Below, piece by piece: positions 12,330 to 22,582 of a stretch of 64,000 bases of DNA (positions within the stretch are counted from its first letter, which is position 1; each line of letters opens with the position of its first letter). This stretch comes from Plasmodiophora brassicae. Its lineage: Eukaryota > Endomyxa: Phytomyxea > Phytomyxea > Plasmodiophorida. The position numbers were made by a program, and so were the translations under genes. The stretch is from positions 186,001 through 250,000 of the forward strand of contig CP145414.1 in assembly GCA_036867785.1 (NCBI GenBank), in the 5' to 3' direction. The notes under the pieces are model-generated. The model made no database searches and had not been told where the DNA came from. It worked only from the letters and a program-made list of their open reading frames with translations.

Positions 12330-13400
12330 GAAGGGTGGCCTCCGGCTCCGACTCTGACACTCCCCGCCGAAAGAAGTTCCTGGAAATAGGGCACAACGAG
12401 GACATCGACAAACTGGCCAAACGGGCGGCCAAGAAAGGTCTATGTGGAGTAGAACACACTCCATTCCTACCCTACAAACTCCATTTGAGACGCATGGCAG
12501 CCGACCGATTAGAAGATCATCGAAAGAACAACATTAAAGAAAGCAAATGGAGTGACTATCCAACCGACAACGATATCGAGACGATGCAGAGAACATAGCA
12601 TACGACAGCAGAAACATCCATATCCACCCCCTGCTGAAACGCGCCCACTCGGGACACTGCGGCTCTCGGCAGCACCTCTTCAACAGTAGCCAAAACTTGG
12701 CCGGAGAGTCATCCCAATGCCGGCACTGCGGGAACGCAACGGACACCATTGAGAATCAACTTCTGCACTGCACCGCATTGCGCGACAAATTACAACAAGA
12801 ACGAGATGAATAAGCGCGGTTATGGAAAAACTCCTTCACAGAGGCCCTCTGGAAAAACGAAGGCGAGATGACGAACATTCTCAATTCTGCAAAGGCCAAA
12901 AAGTGCCTATACATCTAACAAAACGCCAAGATCACCAATTACACCCAGAACAAAGAACAAATCCGTACTGCTATGCGACCAACGAGATATCGCGGTGCAG
13001 ATTACTCTGCCCCGCCAAGGCCACGAGGCCTAAATGTTTTGGGTGCCCGACAGCCCGGTAAGACGTGTCGTTTAGGAGTTGTCTTAGGGGACCACTTGAT
13101 CAGGTTGGAAGGCGAAGGGCGCCTGTAAATTAGGCGGCCACCTCCCACAGGGGGGCGGATGTCGTCAGTAGTGTAGACAGAACAACCACAATGATAAAAT
13201 TCTACGAACCTTTGGGGTGCTCAAGGAGCCCTCAGACTCGCCCTGGAGTCGCCAATCTGCGAGATCCCAGCACAAAGGTGACAGGCCGGCACTGCCAGGC
13301 CGGAAGAAGCTGACGTTCTGGAAGCTGGTCCTACGGTCCTCGGACCCGAGACCGAGACGCCTGCATGAAAAGCGCGAAACACAAACAAAGATCAACTAAA
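12330..13400 (+). mobile_element. 5'-truncated LINE (non-LTR retrotransposon) 3' end
   Basis: The coding tail (12335-12882) shows the end of an RNase H domain and a terminal CCHC zinc knuckle. It is followed by about 500 bases of 3' untranslated sequence ending in an A/C-rich tail (AAACACAAACAAAGATCAAC). About 130 bases of this tail (13265-13400) are clearly similar to the 3' part of the SINE at 45060-45208. The 5' part is lost, as is common for LINE insertions. No target duplication was identified. Confidence 0.65.
12335..12882 (+). pseudogene. LINE ORF2 C-terminus: RNase H end and CCHC finger
   Basis: The first part reads FLEIGHNEDIDKLAKRAAKKG, the form of the RNase H C-terminus (GHxxxxxADxLAK) of many LINEs. 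After a stop and frame change near 12600 a second part contains CRHCGNATDTIENQLLHC, a CX2C...HX4C knuckle as found at the end of Jockey/R1/I-type ORF2 proteins, then ALWKNEGEMTNIL near 12860. Reverse transcriptase is absent. Two frames and internal stops show it is dead. Confidence 0.6.
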
Positions 13401-13593
13401 CTAAGAGCATCTCCACCGCGGAGCCGTTTTCGGTATCGTTATCGTCAGATCTGACGATTTTGCTTGCAGGCAGTCACACCAACCGAACCAGGATTCTTTA
13501 TCGTTACCTGTCAGATTTAGTGAATTCGTCACCTCCGGCACAGATCTGATTCAGATCTGTGACGATTCTGTTGTCTATTGATCGGTCGAGACG

Positions 13594-14569
13594 ATGATGG
13601 GGCTTGTCGAGGCAAGCGTTCGTACTGGTCCTCCTAGTTCTGTTACCGATTCGTCTGGTTCTGGCGACGTTCGTCCTCCTTCAGCTGCTGCATCTGCCGT
13701 GTCAACGCCCGTGCGGCGTGGCAAAAGGGAAGGGGCGAAGAATTTTACTCCAGGGGAGGACCTGATGATCGCCAAAGCGTACGCGTCAATAACTACAGAC
13801 GCGGCCGTTGGAGTCGACCAGGATGGCGAGACGTATTACCAGCGAATCGCCGCTGCATTCCACGAACTTGTCGATGGATCTCCAGCTTACGTGTGCGATC
13901 GCTCCTGGGAAAGTATCCGCAACAGGTGGCTCCACGTTGCAAAAGGACTTGCTGAAGTTCGTCGGTTGCCTGAACAAAGCGTTCGCGGAGGATCACTCGG
14001 GATGGTCATATGATGATTACTTCGACATGGCGAAGAAGTATTATCTGGCGATAACCAACCGCGAGTTCAACCGCAACTGCTTGTGGTTGGAAGTCAAGCG
14101 GCTCCCGAAGTTCGCCGCCGACGTCAACCAAATGTCCCCATCCAGCAAGCGCGCACTCTCACTGGATTCTGCAGACGGTCAACAGCCAGACGTAGATGGC
14201 GACGCCGTCGATGGGGTTGCTGATCAGAATTCTCCTGACATCCCGAAACTGGCGCTTGCCCAACGCCCCAGTATTGGCAAGAAGAAAGCTAAGAAGATTA
14301 AGTTCGAGAAAGCACAAACGAACGAAGCATCTGTGTCGATGCTCGGCCAGTGGATGCAGCAGATGGCCAAGGCCCAGGAAGAACGCCTGTCTGTCGCGCG
14401 CGAGAAAACACGAATCGCGCGTAATAAGTTTCTCACGTCGTTGTTCACGGAAGACGACCAAGAGCGGTCCGAGTTCATTCGTCTCCAGCGTGAGCAAGCA
14501 CTTCTGGAGGCGCGCCTTGAAGTGGCTAAGAAGCGAAACGAACTCGCTCAATTGGAGGAACGCCATTAA
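13594..14569 (+). pseudogene. Harbinger Myb/SANT-like partner protein (frameshifted)
   Basis: Frame 1 runs from ATG 13594 and contains a Ser/Pro-rich head, then NFTPGEDLMIAKAYASIT and SWESIRNRW near 13910, the trihelix/Myb-like domain carried by the second gene of PIF/Harbinger elements. The frame shifts by one near 13940, and the second frame continues LLKFVGCLNKAFAED and FDMAKKYYL, then a basic, glutamine- and glutamate-rich helical tail to the stop at 14567-14569. In this superfamily the protein assists transposase nuclear import and DNA binding. One base change separates it from an open frame, so it may be a recent loss. Confidence 0.75.
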
Positions 14570-14644
14570 TACAGCACGTTCGTTTCCACTCGACAACAAA
14601 TGTATACTGTTTATTGGACTGTTACTTGAAGAATGAAAAACGCG

Positions 14645-14715
14645 GGCGCCGCTGGGAATCGAACCCAGGGCCAACGGTTGAACGTACCGCTGCTGTACCA
14701 CTCAGCTACGGCGCC
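14645..14715 (-). tRNA. tRNA gene, anticodon probably GTT (Asn), identity uncertain
   Basis: The minus strand folds as a full cloverleaf: acceptor GGCGCCG/CGGCGCC (7 pairs), D arm GCTG/CAGC with GG in the loop, anticodon stem GCGGT/ACCGT, T arm CTGGG TTCGATT CCCAG. An A box (TAGCTGAGTGGTA) and B box (GGTTCGATTCC) are present. A TTTTT run four bases past the 3' end is a pol III terminator. The 7-base anticodon loop reads ACGTTCA, giving GTT with unusual C33 and C37. That is atypical for tRNA-Asn, so it may be a pseudogene or mis-assigned. It sits between the two genes of the Harbinger element. Confidence 0.65.
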
Positions 14716-14840
14716 TGAAGTCCGACTGGCGTGAGGATTGGATGTATGTAATTCCTGACACGCCCCCTCAATCCGTAGCCAGGTGTGACGATGGTGTCTG
14801 TCCTGGGATCTACTACGGAAGAGGGCCCATTGGCGCCACG
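14716..14840 (-). repeat. Copia polypurine tract and LTR start, fragment
   Basis: On the minus strand GGATTGAGGGGGCG is followed by TGTCAGGAATTACATAC, repeating the arrangement GGAGGGGGCG|TGTCAAAC at 10488-10498. This marks the 3' border of a second copia family or subfamily. Only about 45 bases of LTR remain before the tRNA gene. Confidence 0.45.
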
Positions 14841-14880
14841 CATTTCTGTATGGCTATGTATAGCGCATACGACTGTTAAT

Positions 14881-15065
14881 CTGAGAAGGACAATAATGAA
14901 GTGGATGTATTACGTACGGCGTGTGCGGCGGACGTTACAGTGGCGACGTAGTCGCCGACGGTGTAACGGTTGCCAACGCCGGCGGGCACGGAGTCGCGGA
15001 GTGCGTGACGGCGTTCACGTGCTGCAGGCATGTGCTGCTGGTCGTAGTGGATACGTTGTTCGACA
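14881..15065 (-). repeat. Solo copia LTR
   Basis: On the minus strand it starts TGTCGAACAACG at 15065 and ends TTCTCAG at 14881, aligning end to end with the copia 3' LTR at 10498-10682. No copia internal sequence adjoins it, so it is a solo LTR, usually left by LTR-LTR recombination. Clear flanking duplications were not seen. It lies just past the stop codon of the Harbinger transposase. Confidence 0.75.
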
Positions 15066-15086
15066 AAGAATACGTACAGGTTCCAG

Positions 15087-16501
15087 CTAGCTGCTGTCGT
15101 CGGCGCCGCCAAACATTGACCATAGATGTTCCACGAGGTCTTCCTTGAGCCGGGCATGCATAGAACGGTTGTGGATCCGTGACATATTAACAAGCTTTGC
15201 ATCGGCCGATAGCTCCTCGTCCTTGGCAGGAACAATGACAAATGGATGTTCAGGGACGTACTCGGACCCTTCAATGTATGTCGAGTCGATGCTATGCTTC
15301 CGTTCATAGTCAATGATCAAATTGTGCAGGATAACGCAGGTCTTGACAACGACACATAGCGCATCCCGATGCCAGAGCTTCATCGGGATTGTCAGGATAT
15401 GGAAACGGTGCTGCAGAATCCCGAACGCGCGCTCGATATCCTTACGTTTCGCCTCCTGCTTCGTAGCAAACAACTTTTGCGCCCGCGATGACGGATTGCT
15501 AATGGTCGACATAAAACAGTGGATGCCGGGATATATGCCATCAACAAGATAGTAGGGAACCGAGTACTCGTTCTGACCAACTGAGTATAGCACGGTCGGC
15601 ATTTCTCCCGTGATTTGGGAGTTCAGAACCGGAGAGCGATCCAAGACGTTGAGATCGTTGAGTGACCCCGGGCAGCCACAGAAGAAATGCCAGATCCTGC
15701 ATTCGTGATCGGCTATGGCCTCAATGACAACCGTCGGCTCGTGTTCCTTTCCCGTGAACATGCCCGCCCATGCAGATGGACAGTTCTTCCATTTGACATG
15801 CATGCAATCAAGCGACCCGATACAGCCTGGCCACCCAGCTTTCCACCCTTTCGTCGAGCAGATGGTTCAGGTCGTCGACGGATGGAGACCGTATCGCCTC
15901 GTCCCCATATATACCGATGATGGCATTGCAGAAGCGATGAAGGTTCTCGATAGCAGTAGACTCTGCGAGTCTGAACTTATCGTCCAGCTCGTGTGCGGAA
16001 TCACCTGATGTGAGCATACGCACCGCGCAGACGACTTTCTGCAAGGATGTAAAGCCTGGAACCTAAAGATGATTCGGTTATAAACGTAACGCACAGGTAG
16101 AACAGAACAGTTCTTACCCCAAGGGCATCCTTTTTCTGCAGGAAGTATTCATCGAACTGCGTCACGCGTTCGTGAATTTCATCGAACAGGGCCCTCGGCA
16201 TTCGGAACGTCCGTCGAAAATGATTGGCATCGTAAACCGGATCAGGGCCCCAGTAATCATCAAAGAGTAGCTGGGCATACAACAGTCGCCGGCGTTTCTT
16301 GTTGGGTGCCCGTCCAGGTCGAGAGCCACCCCATCCCCGTTTGGCTGCCACCTTCGGCCGGTGGTTGAGCATGTGCTCGCTGAGCAACAAGCCGGCCGTG
16401 ACGACTTCATCAATATCATCATCACTGCTAGATGAGGACGTGTCTTCCGAGCCCTCGTCCTCTTGTCGCCTCCATACGCTGTCTCTATCGTTGCGCTCCA
16501 T
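15087..16501 (-). pseudogene. PIF/Harbinger transposase, DDE_Tnp_4 type (one frameshift)
   Basis: Start ATG at 16501, an acidic Ser-rich head, then WGPDPVYDANHFRRTFRM near 16250. An intron of 55 bases lies at 16063-16117. The domain continues VVCAVRMLTSGDSAHELDD. Near 15833 the frame slips by one base, then continues GCIGSLDCMHVKWKNCP with the first catalytic Asp, GSLNDLNVLDRS with the second, and KDIERAFGILQHRF with the catalytic Glu. It ends FGGADDSS at 15087. Apart from the slip all catalytic residues are present. The protein would cut and rejoin the element's ends in the nucleus. Confidence 0.85.
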
Positions 16502-16618
16502 CTGACGACTGGCGGCGGCTTTTCTCCGCGGTGGTGTTGGACCCCAAAATTCATTATTTTCCCGATCGTCACATACAGATGTGACGATAACGATAATGCT
16601 CTGCGGTGGAGATGCTCT

Positions 16619-17185
16619 AACGTTATATAACGGTTATATAACGGTTATATAACGCCCTTTTTGGAGACGCTTGGAGACCACCCCGGACAGCCCGGACTGC
16701 GCCGAGAGGCCGTGGAAATCCGGCGGACTCGCATTGACATCTCGAAGTGCACTCTAAACAGCGTGCGAGACTTGGAGACGCGAATATTGAACGCCAGACT
16801 GCAGTGTGTTTCAATTCGTCCCAACTGAAGCGAAAGGTTCCGGACGCACGCCCGATAGACGGACTCCTCAAGCACCTCACCAGTTTCCACTCCTGGACAG
16901 AATCTCTGGTGGGATCTGCAGCCGATGGATGCGAAGATGACGACGTGATTGATCCTGTCGACGACTTCGAATTTTAGATGCCTGTGATCGCGAGGTCGAC
17001 CGCGTAGTGAATCCAAACGAAATTGACGACCACGTGATCTACAGCGACTCTGATCCCGAGGAAGTGGTCGTAGAATCAGGATGGGTGTGAAACATGACCG
17101 GTACACTGTTATTCGTTATAAATGGAATATAACGCGCGTTATATAACGCCCGTTATATAACGCCAAAATAACTAACAGATCTATA
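16619..17185. repeat. Unit bounded by clusters of GTTATATAACG palindromes
   Basis: Tandem copies of the 11-base palindrome GTTATATAACG and variants stand at 16622-16652 and, in an inverted setting, at 17113-17161. Between them open frames on both strands show no recognised domain; the plus strand has an acidic C-terminal-looking end (16960-16977). The layout suggests a small element of about 540 bases whose ends are arrays of palindromes. No target duplication could be fixed. Confidence 0.35.
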
Positions 17186-17272
17186 CCGTTACACCGTCGG
17201 CGACTACGTCGCCACTGTAATGTCCGCCGCACACGCCGTACGTAATACATCCACTTCATTATTGTCCTTCTC
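17186..17272 (+). repeat. Copia LTR fragment (3' half)
   Basis: The stretch CCGTCGGCGACTACGTCGCC to TTGTCCTTCTCAG matches the last 85 bases of the solo LTR at 14881-15065 in plus orientation. It abuts gypsy-3 coding sequence at about 17272, cutting that frame. Confidence 0.7.
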
Positions 17273-18486
17273 AGAATTCAGCTACGGCAAGGAGCGGCTG
17301 CCAGTCGTCTTGTAAGTAGTTGACGTACGCACGGAGATAATGTTCCACGACTTGGTTCACCCGCTCGGTTTGGCCATCGGATTCTGGGTGCCGCGAAGAA
17401 GACAGGTTGCGTTGCACGCCGAGACGTATGAGAAGTTGCTTCCAGAACTTATCACGCGTGAGATTTGTCAGCGGTAAGGCCAGTTCTGCGAAGTGGGGGA
17501 CGAACTTGCGATAGAAGTTAACGAACCCGAGAAACACCTGCACCCCGTGGACGTCGGTCGGCTGTTGCCACGAGAGAATGCAATCGATCCTGGAGGGGTC
17601 AACCCGTATCCCGGAGGAGGACACCAAGAAACCTAAGAATTCCACTTCGACCGTATTGAAGACGCACTTCTCCAGTTTAGCGTGGAGTTGAGCAGTGCGG
17701 AGTCGCTCTAGAACGAGACGGACATGGCGTTCATGGTCCTCGGGAGTCGACGAGTAGATCAGGATGTCGTCCAAGTAGATTACCACAAATACATCAAGGA
17801 AATTCGTTCATGAAGTACTGGAAGGAGGCCGGCGCGTTGGCTAAGCCAAACGGCATGGCTAAGTACTCGAACAAGCCGTACGGCGTGCGGAAGGCCGTCT
17901 TCCACTCATCGCCTTGTCGGATCCGAACTTGGTTATAGGCGCTGCGGAGGTCGATTTTCGTGAAGATTGTTCCGGAGCCCAGCTGGATCAAGAGCTGGTC
18001 GATAAGTGGAACCGGATATCGGTTCTTGATAGTAACAGAGTTTAGACCGCGGCAGTCTACGCACAGGCGAAGACTACCGTCCTTCTTCTTGACGAACAGA
18101 ATTGGGGCGCCCGCCGATGAACGGGATGGACGAATGAGATTAGCTTCCAGATTGATCTTGAGATACTCCTTCAAGGCTTCTTGTTCCCGGGGTGACAGCC
18201 CGTACAGACGGCAATACGGCGGGTCGCCACCGGGTTTCAGGTCAATCGGACAGTCGAACGGTCGGTGATCAGGAAGAGGCGTTGAGTCCGCCTTATCGAA
18301 GACGTCAGTAAACTCCTGATATTGCGGCGGTAGTTCCGCGGCGTGGGCAGCGGAATCAGACGGTGACCATGTGTAGTGGATGGCATAGCAGTCTGCGCCG
18401 TCTTGCACGTCGTCTAAGAACGGTTCGGCGGAAACAAACGCGATGGAGAGCGGCTCCACAGGTTCGCCTGGCGGCTCCGTAGTCAA
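17273..18486 (-). pseudogene. Gypsy-3 pol: reverse transcriptase joined to integrase remnant
   Basis: Minus strand. The frame at 18486-17794 holds the reverse transcriptase front: [39 protein letters not shown] and [18 protein letters not shown] one-base slip near 17790 leads to VIYLDDILIYSS with the YLDD catalytic motif and FVNFYRKFVPHF. RNase H and most of integrase are deleted; the frame jumps from LTNLTRDKFW to an integrase end, SSRHPESDGQTERVNQVVE, including its catalytic Glu. It stops at the copia LTR at 17272. Confidence 0.8.
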
Positions 18487-19223
18487 CGGCTCCGTGTCAA
18501 CGGCTCCGTGTCAACCGACGACGACGTGGAGGCCTGCGGCACGGCAGTCAGCAAGGCGTTGTCAATGACGCAGGGATCCGGAAGCGTTGAAGGCGCACGT
18601 CTCGGGGCGGAGCTGTTGGCGATCAATACCTGGAGGGCGACCAGCCCAACGAGCGCACACAGCTGGGAGGCGAGTGACCCGCGTGGACTGCTGCGCCCTG
18701 AGCAGGCGAAAGGGGCGCGTCGACCCGCGCGGCGGCGTGCCGGCGAAACCGAGGGAGGTTCTGAACAAGAGGTGGCCGCCGATATGGGTGCAAAGCACGA
18801 AAGAGGCGGAAGCGGTGGCGGAACATTGGCGGCAGCTGAGGTCGCCGGCTCAGGCGGTGCGGCGGAATTCAATGGTCGACCAGCGGCAGACACAGGCGGC
18901 ACGAGATCCGGACCGTCGACCAGACAAGCAGCCACCGGTGGTAACGGCTGGGCCGTAACGGGAGACGACGAGGCGACGCAGTGATCAATGTCCGAGGGCG
19001 GTGCGTTCGGAAGCGGGCCGGGTTCGACGGGCAACCCGTCGGCGCAGCATAATAACGCAGCCGTGTCAGGAGAGCAGACGGCCGTCAGGAGAGCAGGCGA
19101 CCGTGTTATCAGAAAGGGCGACCGGGTCAGCAGAGCAGGCAACCGTGTCGGCAGAGTCGGTGGGGTTCCCACCGGCCTAACAGGGCGAAAGTGTTGACAC
19201 GGCGTGAGCCGATAACGAAGCAT
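18483..19223 (-). pseudogene. Gypsy-3 Pro/Ser/Ala-rich linker; protease disrupted
   Basis: About 245 codons very rich in Pro, Ser and Ala with no motif. Protease should lie here: Gag ends with VNTFALLG where ALLDSG would be expected, and the active site is lost at about 19185. It is therefore read as the decayed protease-to-reverse-transcriptase spacer rather than as a gene. Confidence 0.4.
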
Positions 19224-20449
19224 ACCGATACCAACAGATGCGGTATTGATGGAGACGTCATAAGGAACAGATCAGTGACGTGGAGAGGGTTGCCGGACCG
19301 CTCGGGACACAGCGATGAGCGGTGGCCAACATTACGACATTGCGGGCACGGTGGCCTCTTCGGGCAGGACGCAATAAAATGCCCAACTTCGCGACAATAG
19401 TGGCAAGCCAGGGGTTGTGCCCTTGCATCACCGCCAGCGTTGATGGCGGCGATTGGGTATTTCGACTCAAGATGAGCCGCCATCTCGAGAATTTTGTCGT
19501 AGTCTCTGAAGTTGTAGAAGAACAGCGCTTCGGAGAGCACAGGGTTCAACGAGAGGCGGGACTTTTCCGCCAAGCGGGCCGGATTGAGTCTGTACAATGG
19601 GTCAAGTCTTTGAAGGTCCTTGTACAAGCGTTGGAATGCCAGTGCGTGGTGAGCAACACCTGCAGTCTGCTTCAGGTTGTCAAACTTCGCTTCAACCTGC
19701 TTGAACGAAGGTCCCGGGAAGTCATGGAGCAGGACGGACGCTACGTCCGCCATAGACGCGTCCGCAGGCAAGTCGAGGTAAGTCTCAAGGGCCTGACCTT
19801 GCAAGGCTGTCGTTAAGACACATTGCACATCGCTGGATAGAGGACTTGTAGACGTTAACGACGTCTGGGTGATCCGAGAGAACGCAGTCAACCAACGCGT
19901 CGTCGACAGACCATCGCTTCCCGAAAAACGCGGAATGTCTTGTGACTGGACAACAATAGACGTTAAGGGTGGCCCCGGAAACACCCGTGGCGCCGGCACC
20001 CGAGCCCCAACGGACGAAGCGCCAATATGCTGCGACGTCGAGGAGACAGGGTCATGCCGAGGCGCGCCGCCGGGGTCCTGCAGAGAGTCGAGGCGGCAGA
20101 AACGTGTAGGGACGATAAGGCAGGCGGGGAGTGACGGTCCGAAGAGGACAGAGACTCGTCGGGCCAATCGGCAGAGGTACTTAATAATTACTATTGAGCG
20201 AAGGCGGGGTGAGCGGTCGTGCAGGGAGATGATTCGCCAGTGGCAGAACACCCCGCGCGAAGTGCAGCTGCGACCGGGAACCGAGAGCAAAATCCGACGC
20301 ACCCGCAACATCCGGATTCGCGGACGATGGGACGTCGTCCGCCAATGACGGAATCGACCCATCGCCTCCTGCCATGAATGCAATACAATACCAACGATAG
20401 AAACGGTACGGCACGATGCGATACGGCACAATACGATACGATACGGCAC
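19127..20449 (-). pseudogene. Gypsy-3 Gag with two CCHC zinc knuckles
   Basis: Minus strand. The recognisable part begins near 19980 with SQDIPRFSGSDGLSTTRWL, continues with the retrotransposon Gag fold (LQGQALETYLDLPAD, FKQVEAKFDNLKQ, RLYKDLQRLDP) and ends with two knuckles, CHYCREVGHFIASC and CPQCRNVGHRSSLC (CX2CX4HX4C). Residues before about 20080 look like translated untranslated leader. Gag would coat the RNA of the element. The start codon is not clear, and loss of protease downstream makes the copy defective. Confidence 0.7.
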
Positions 20450-20577
20450 AATACGATACGAGTCGAGACAAGACGACGACAGAAGGTTAGTCGGTCAAAA
20501 TGTGACGACCGAACACGATGAGTCAACCACACGGATTGACCGACTGAGGTCGGTCCGCGCCGTGGACGTCTATTGTA
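20450..20577 (-). repeat. Gypsy-3 leader and 5' LTR, left part
   Basis: 20501-20577 is the proximal part of the LTR, ending at the TA used by the mariner insertion; the remainder is at 40653-40718. Positions 20400-20470 hold an A/C/G/T-simple stretch (ATACGATACGGCACA repeated). Confidence 0.6.
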
Positions 20578-20935
20578 CTTACGGTGGAAACAAATATTTG
20601 CATCACTCGGAAGAAACACTTGGATCACTCGGAAGACATTTTTGCATCAACAGGAAGAAATAAGTGGATCAAGCGGAAAAAACATGTGGATCATGATCCA
20701 TGTATTATTTCCGTCATGACTGATCATGGGAATAACGTGGGCTTTCAGTGAATGGTGATCCGTGGATCATTCGGAACGCCTTCAGGAGCAGCATCTTCTA
20801 ATTGCGTTGCATGAACGTGACCGTCGCAGAACTTCTCGATAAATTCCTTCGTCAAGCGCGAGCAACCGAACACATCGCGCAAATGCTGACAGCCATCTGG
20901 AGTAAACTCGTCATAGAACTGCGGCAAGTAACTAT

Positions 20936-22377
20936 TCAGCAGATCCTCGACGTCGATGGGAGGGCTGGGCACGTGCGCGCTTCATCTCCGTGATGCGCCG
21001 ACTCGTAGAGCTTCTGCGTGAAGACGGGTCGTCGATCCTTACAGTACGCGAGGAACTCCCTCATATGGTCGTACGTTCGCCGGATATCGTCAACTGATAT
21101 ACGATTCACCTCATCCAGTAAGCATCGCTTCATAGTCGCCTTCCCTATGTGAACCGAGGAATCTGTCGCAGAACTGACCCAAATGCGTATCTTGAGCAGC
21201 CCGAAGATCTCCTCGCAAGGGTTCAGGAATGGCGAATACTCAGGCAAGAACTGCATCTTGAAGTGCTTCGAGACGCGCTGGACATGATGAATGCGGGCAT
21301 TATCGAGAATGAAGAGGCGCGGGCGTGAATTGTCACATGTCGTCTGCACGTAGTGCTGGACCATGCTCTTGCAAAACTCCAGAAACACGTCGCCGTCAAC
21401 TGTTGTGTCAATTGTTTCGTACCAGATGAGACCAAGGGCCGGCGACAACGCTAGCAGTAGTGATACGTGCTTGCCGGACATAACAGGCTCCTCAGAGAGA
21501 GACGGGACCCAGCCTCGAACTGAGCAGACTTTCCGGTTTGACACGAGTGTAAGAGGCATCTCATCGAAGTAAACCGCATCGTAGAGTGGATTCGGCCCAA
21601 ATATTCGACGGTACTCGTCCGACTCCAAACGCGAAACGTACTGGAAGCGCATCTCAATGGTCTCAGTGGCGTTACGTTTGACGTTGAAGGATTTGAAGTC
21701 CCCTAGACGGAAGCCGGCTCGATCACGAAGATGCTTGCTGAGGGTTCGAGAGGTGACGCTGACGTTGAAAGCCACTTTCAAGAACTTAGCAGCGACGGCA
21801 ATTGTCGCCCCGATGCAGAGGAACATGAATCTGGCAGCCGCATTGATCATCTCATCGGAAAGTTTGTCCGGGCGGCCTCTTCGTTTCCCCGATTCAGCCT
21901 TCGAAACCCCATTGACATGGCGAGACACAGTCGATTGCGAACACCCAACTTCAGCAGCAATGTCGCGCTGAGACTTGGACCCATCAAGAGCGTTGATCAT
22001 CTCCTCGCTTTCCAAAGAGATGTGCGGTTTCTTGGGGACAAGCGCCTTTCGGAAATGAACCGGAACAGAGTCGATGTCGACTTCACCCACTAGCATCTTG
22101 ACTTGCCACTGGGACAACTCTTGAGCGAACGCTCGTTCGCGATCCGATATCGACCTGTAACGTTCGATTTTCCTGTTCGCGACCTCGCGAACATGATCAA
22201 CTGCACACTGGAGCTGCTGTAGTTGTTGCAATGCACGCTGACGGCTTTTCTCTCGAGCAACTCGTCGTTGTTCATCAAGTCGTCGCTGATTGGCAGCGTG
22301 CAGGGTACCGGAAACCGCTGGGGTGAACCGGATGTCTGCGACTCGTGGATCACACGCGATGGCCGGATCCAGCCGCG
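20936..22377 (-). CDS. Tc1/mariner-like transposase, C-terminal part (split)
   Basis: The larger piece of the transposase; the first about 63 codons lie 18 kb away at 40371-40181. When gypsy-2 and one CGCG duplication are removed the frame runs on without a break. It contains a long helical, Arg/Gln-rich head, a helix-turn-helix (DIAAEVGCSQSTVSRHV near 21960), and the catalytic core: FDEMPL with the first Asp near 21560, FILDNARIHH with the second near 21300, and LNPCEEIFG with the Glu near 21210. It acts in the nucleus on the terminal repeats. The frame shows no internal stop, so it was intact when gypsy-2 landed. Confidence 0.85.
22374..22377. repeat. Target duplication CGCG of gypsy-2, left
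   Basis: CGCG stands directly before the left LTR (TGAGGTC at 22378); the partner is at 40181-40184, directly after the right LTR (TTTCTACA). Confidence 0.85.
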
Positions 22378-22582
22378 TGAGGTCTTTTCCCAGAATAGTG
22401 AACTCCTTTAATAGAACTAGCTGGATCACAGGCCATACTGTGCCTGTGTGGTATCATGCTAGTAGCCCATGACAGTGTCAACAGAGATTCCAGTGGGGAA
22501 CAGCGGGTGATGTCATGCAGTGACGTCACCAGAGTCAGGCTGATGTAGGGAATGAGCCATATATAACCGGCCCATTTCTACA
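22378..22582 (-). repeat. Gypsy-2 3' LTR (left)
   Basis: Uninterrupted LTR, and so the empty-site reference for the right LTR: it keeps the joined sequence AGAACTAGCTGGATC where the right copy carries the TA element. It contains TATATAA at 22559-22565. Confidence 0.85.

Larger units (their letters stand above)
13405..16617. mobile_element. PIF/Harbinger DNA transposon with TAA target duplication
   Basis: The termini are inverted repeats GAGCATCTCCACCGCGGAGC (13405) and its partner ending GGTGGAGATGCTC (16617), flanked by TAA at 13402-13404 and 16618-16620, the TWA-type duplication of this superfamily. It carries the two expected genes: a Myb/SANT-like protein (+) and a DDE transposase (-). 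Both have one frame break. Between them lie a tRNA gene and two copia-LTR pieces, which are later additions. Total length is 3213 bases. Confidence 0.9.

Noticed and set aside
22378-22429. Apparent ATG start of the mariner transposase at 22429
   Set aside because: This start lies in the gypsy-2 LTR; the true N-terminus is at 40371.
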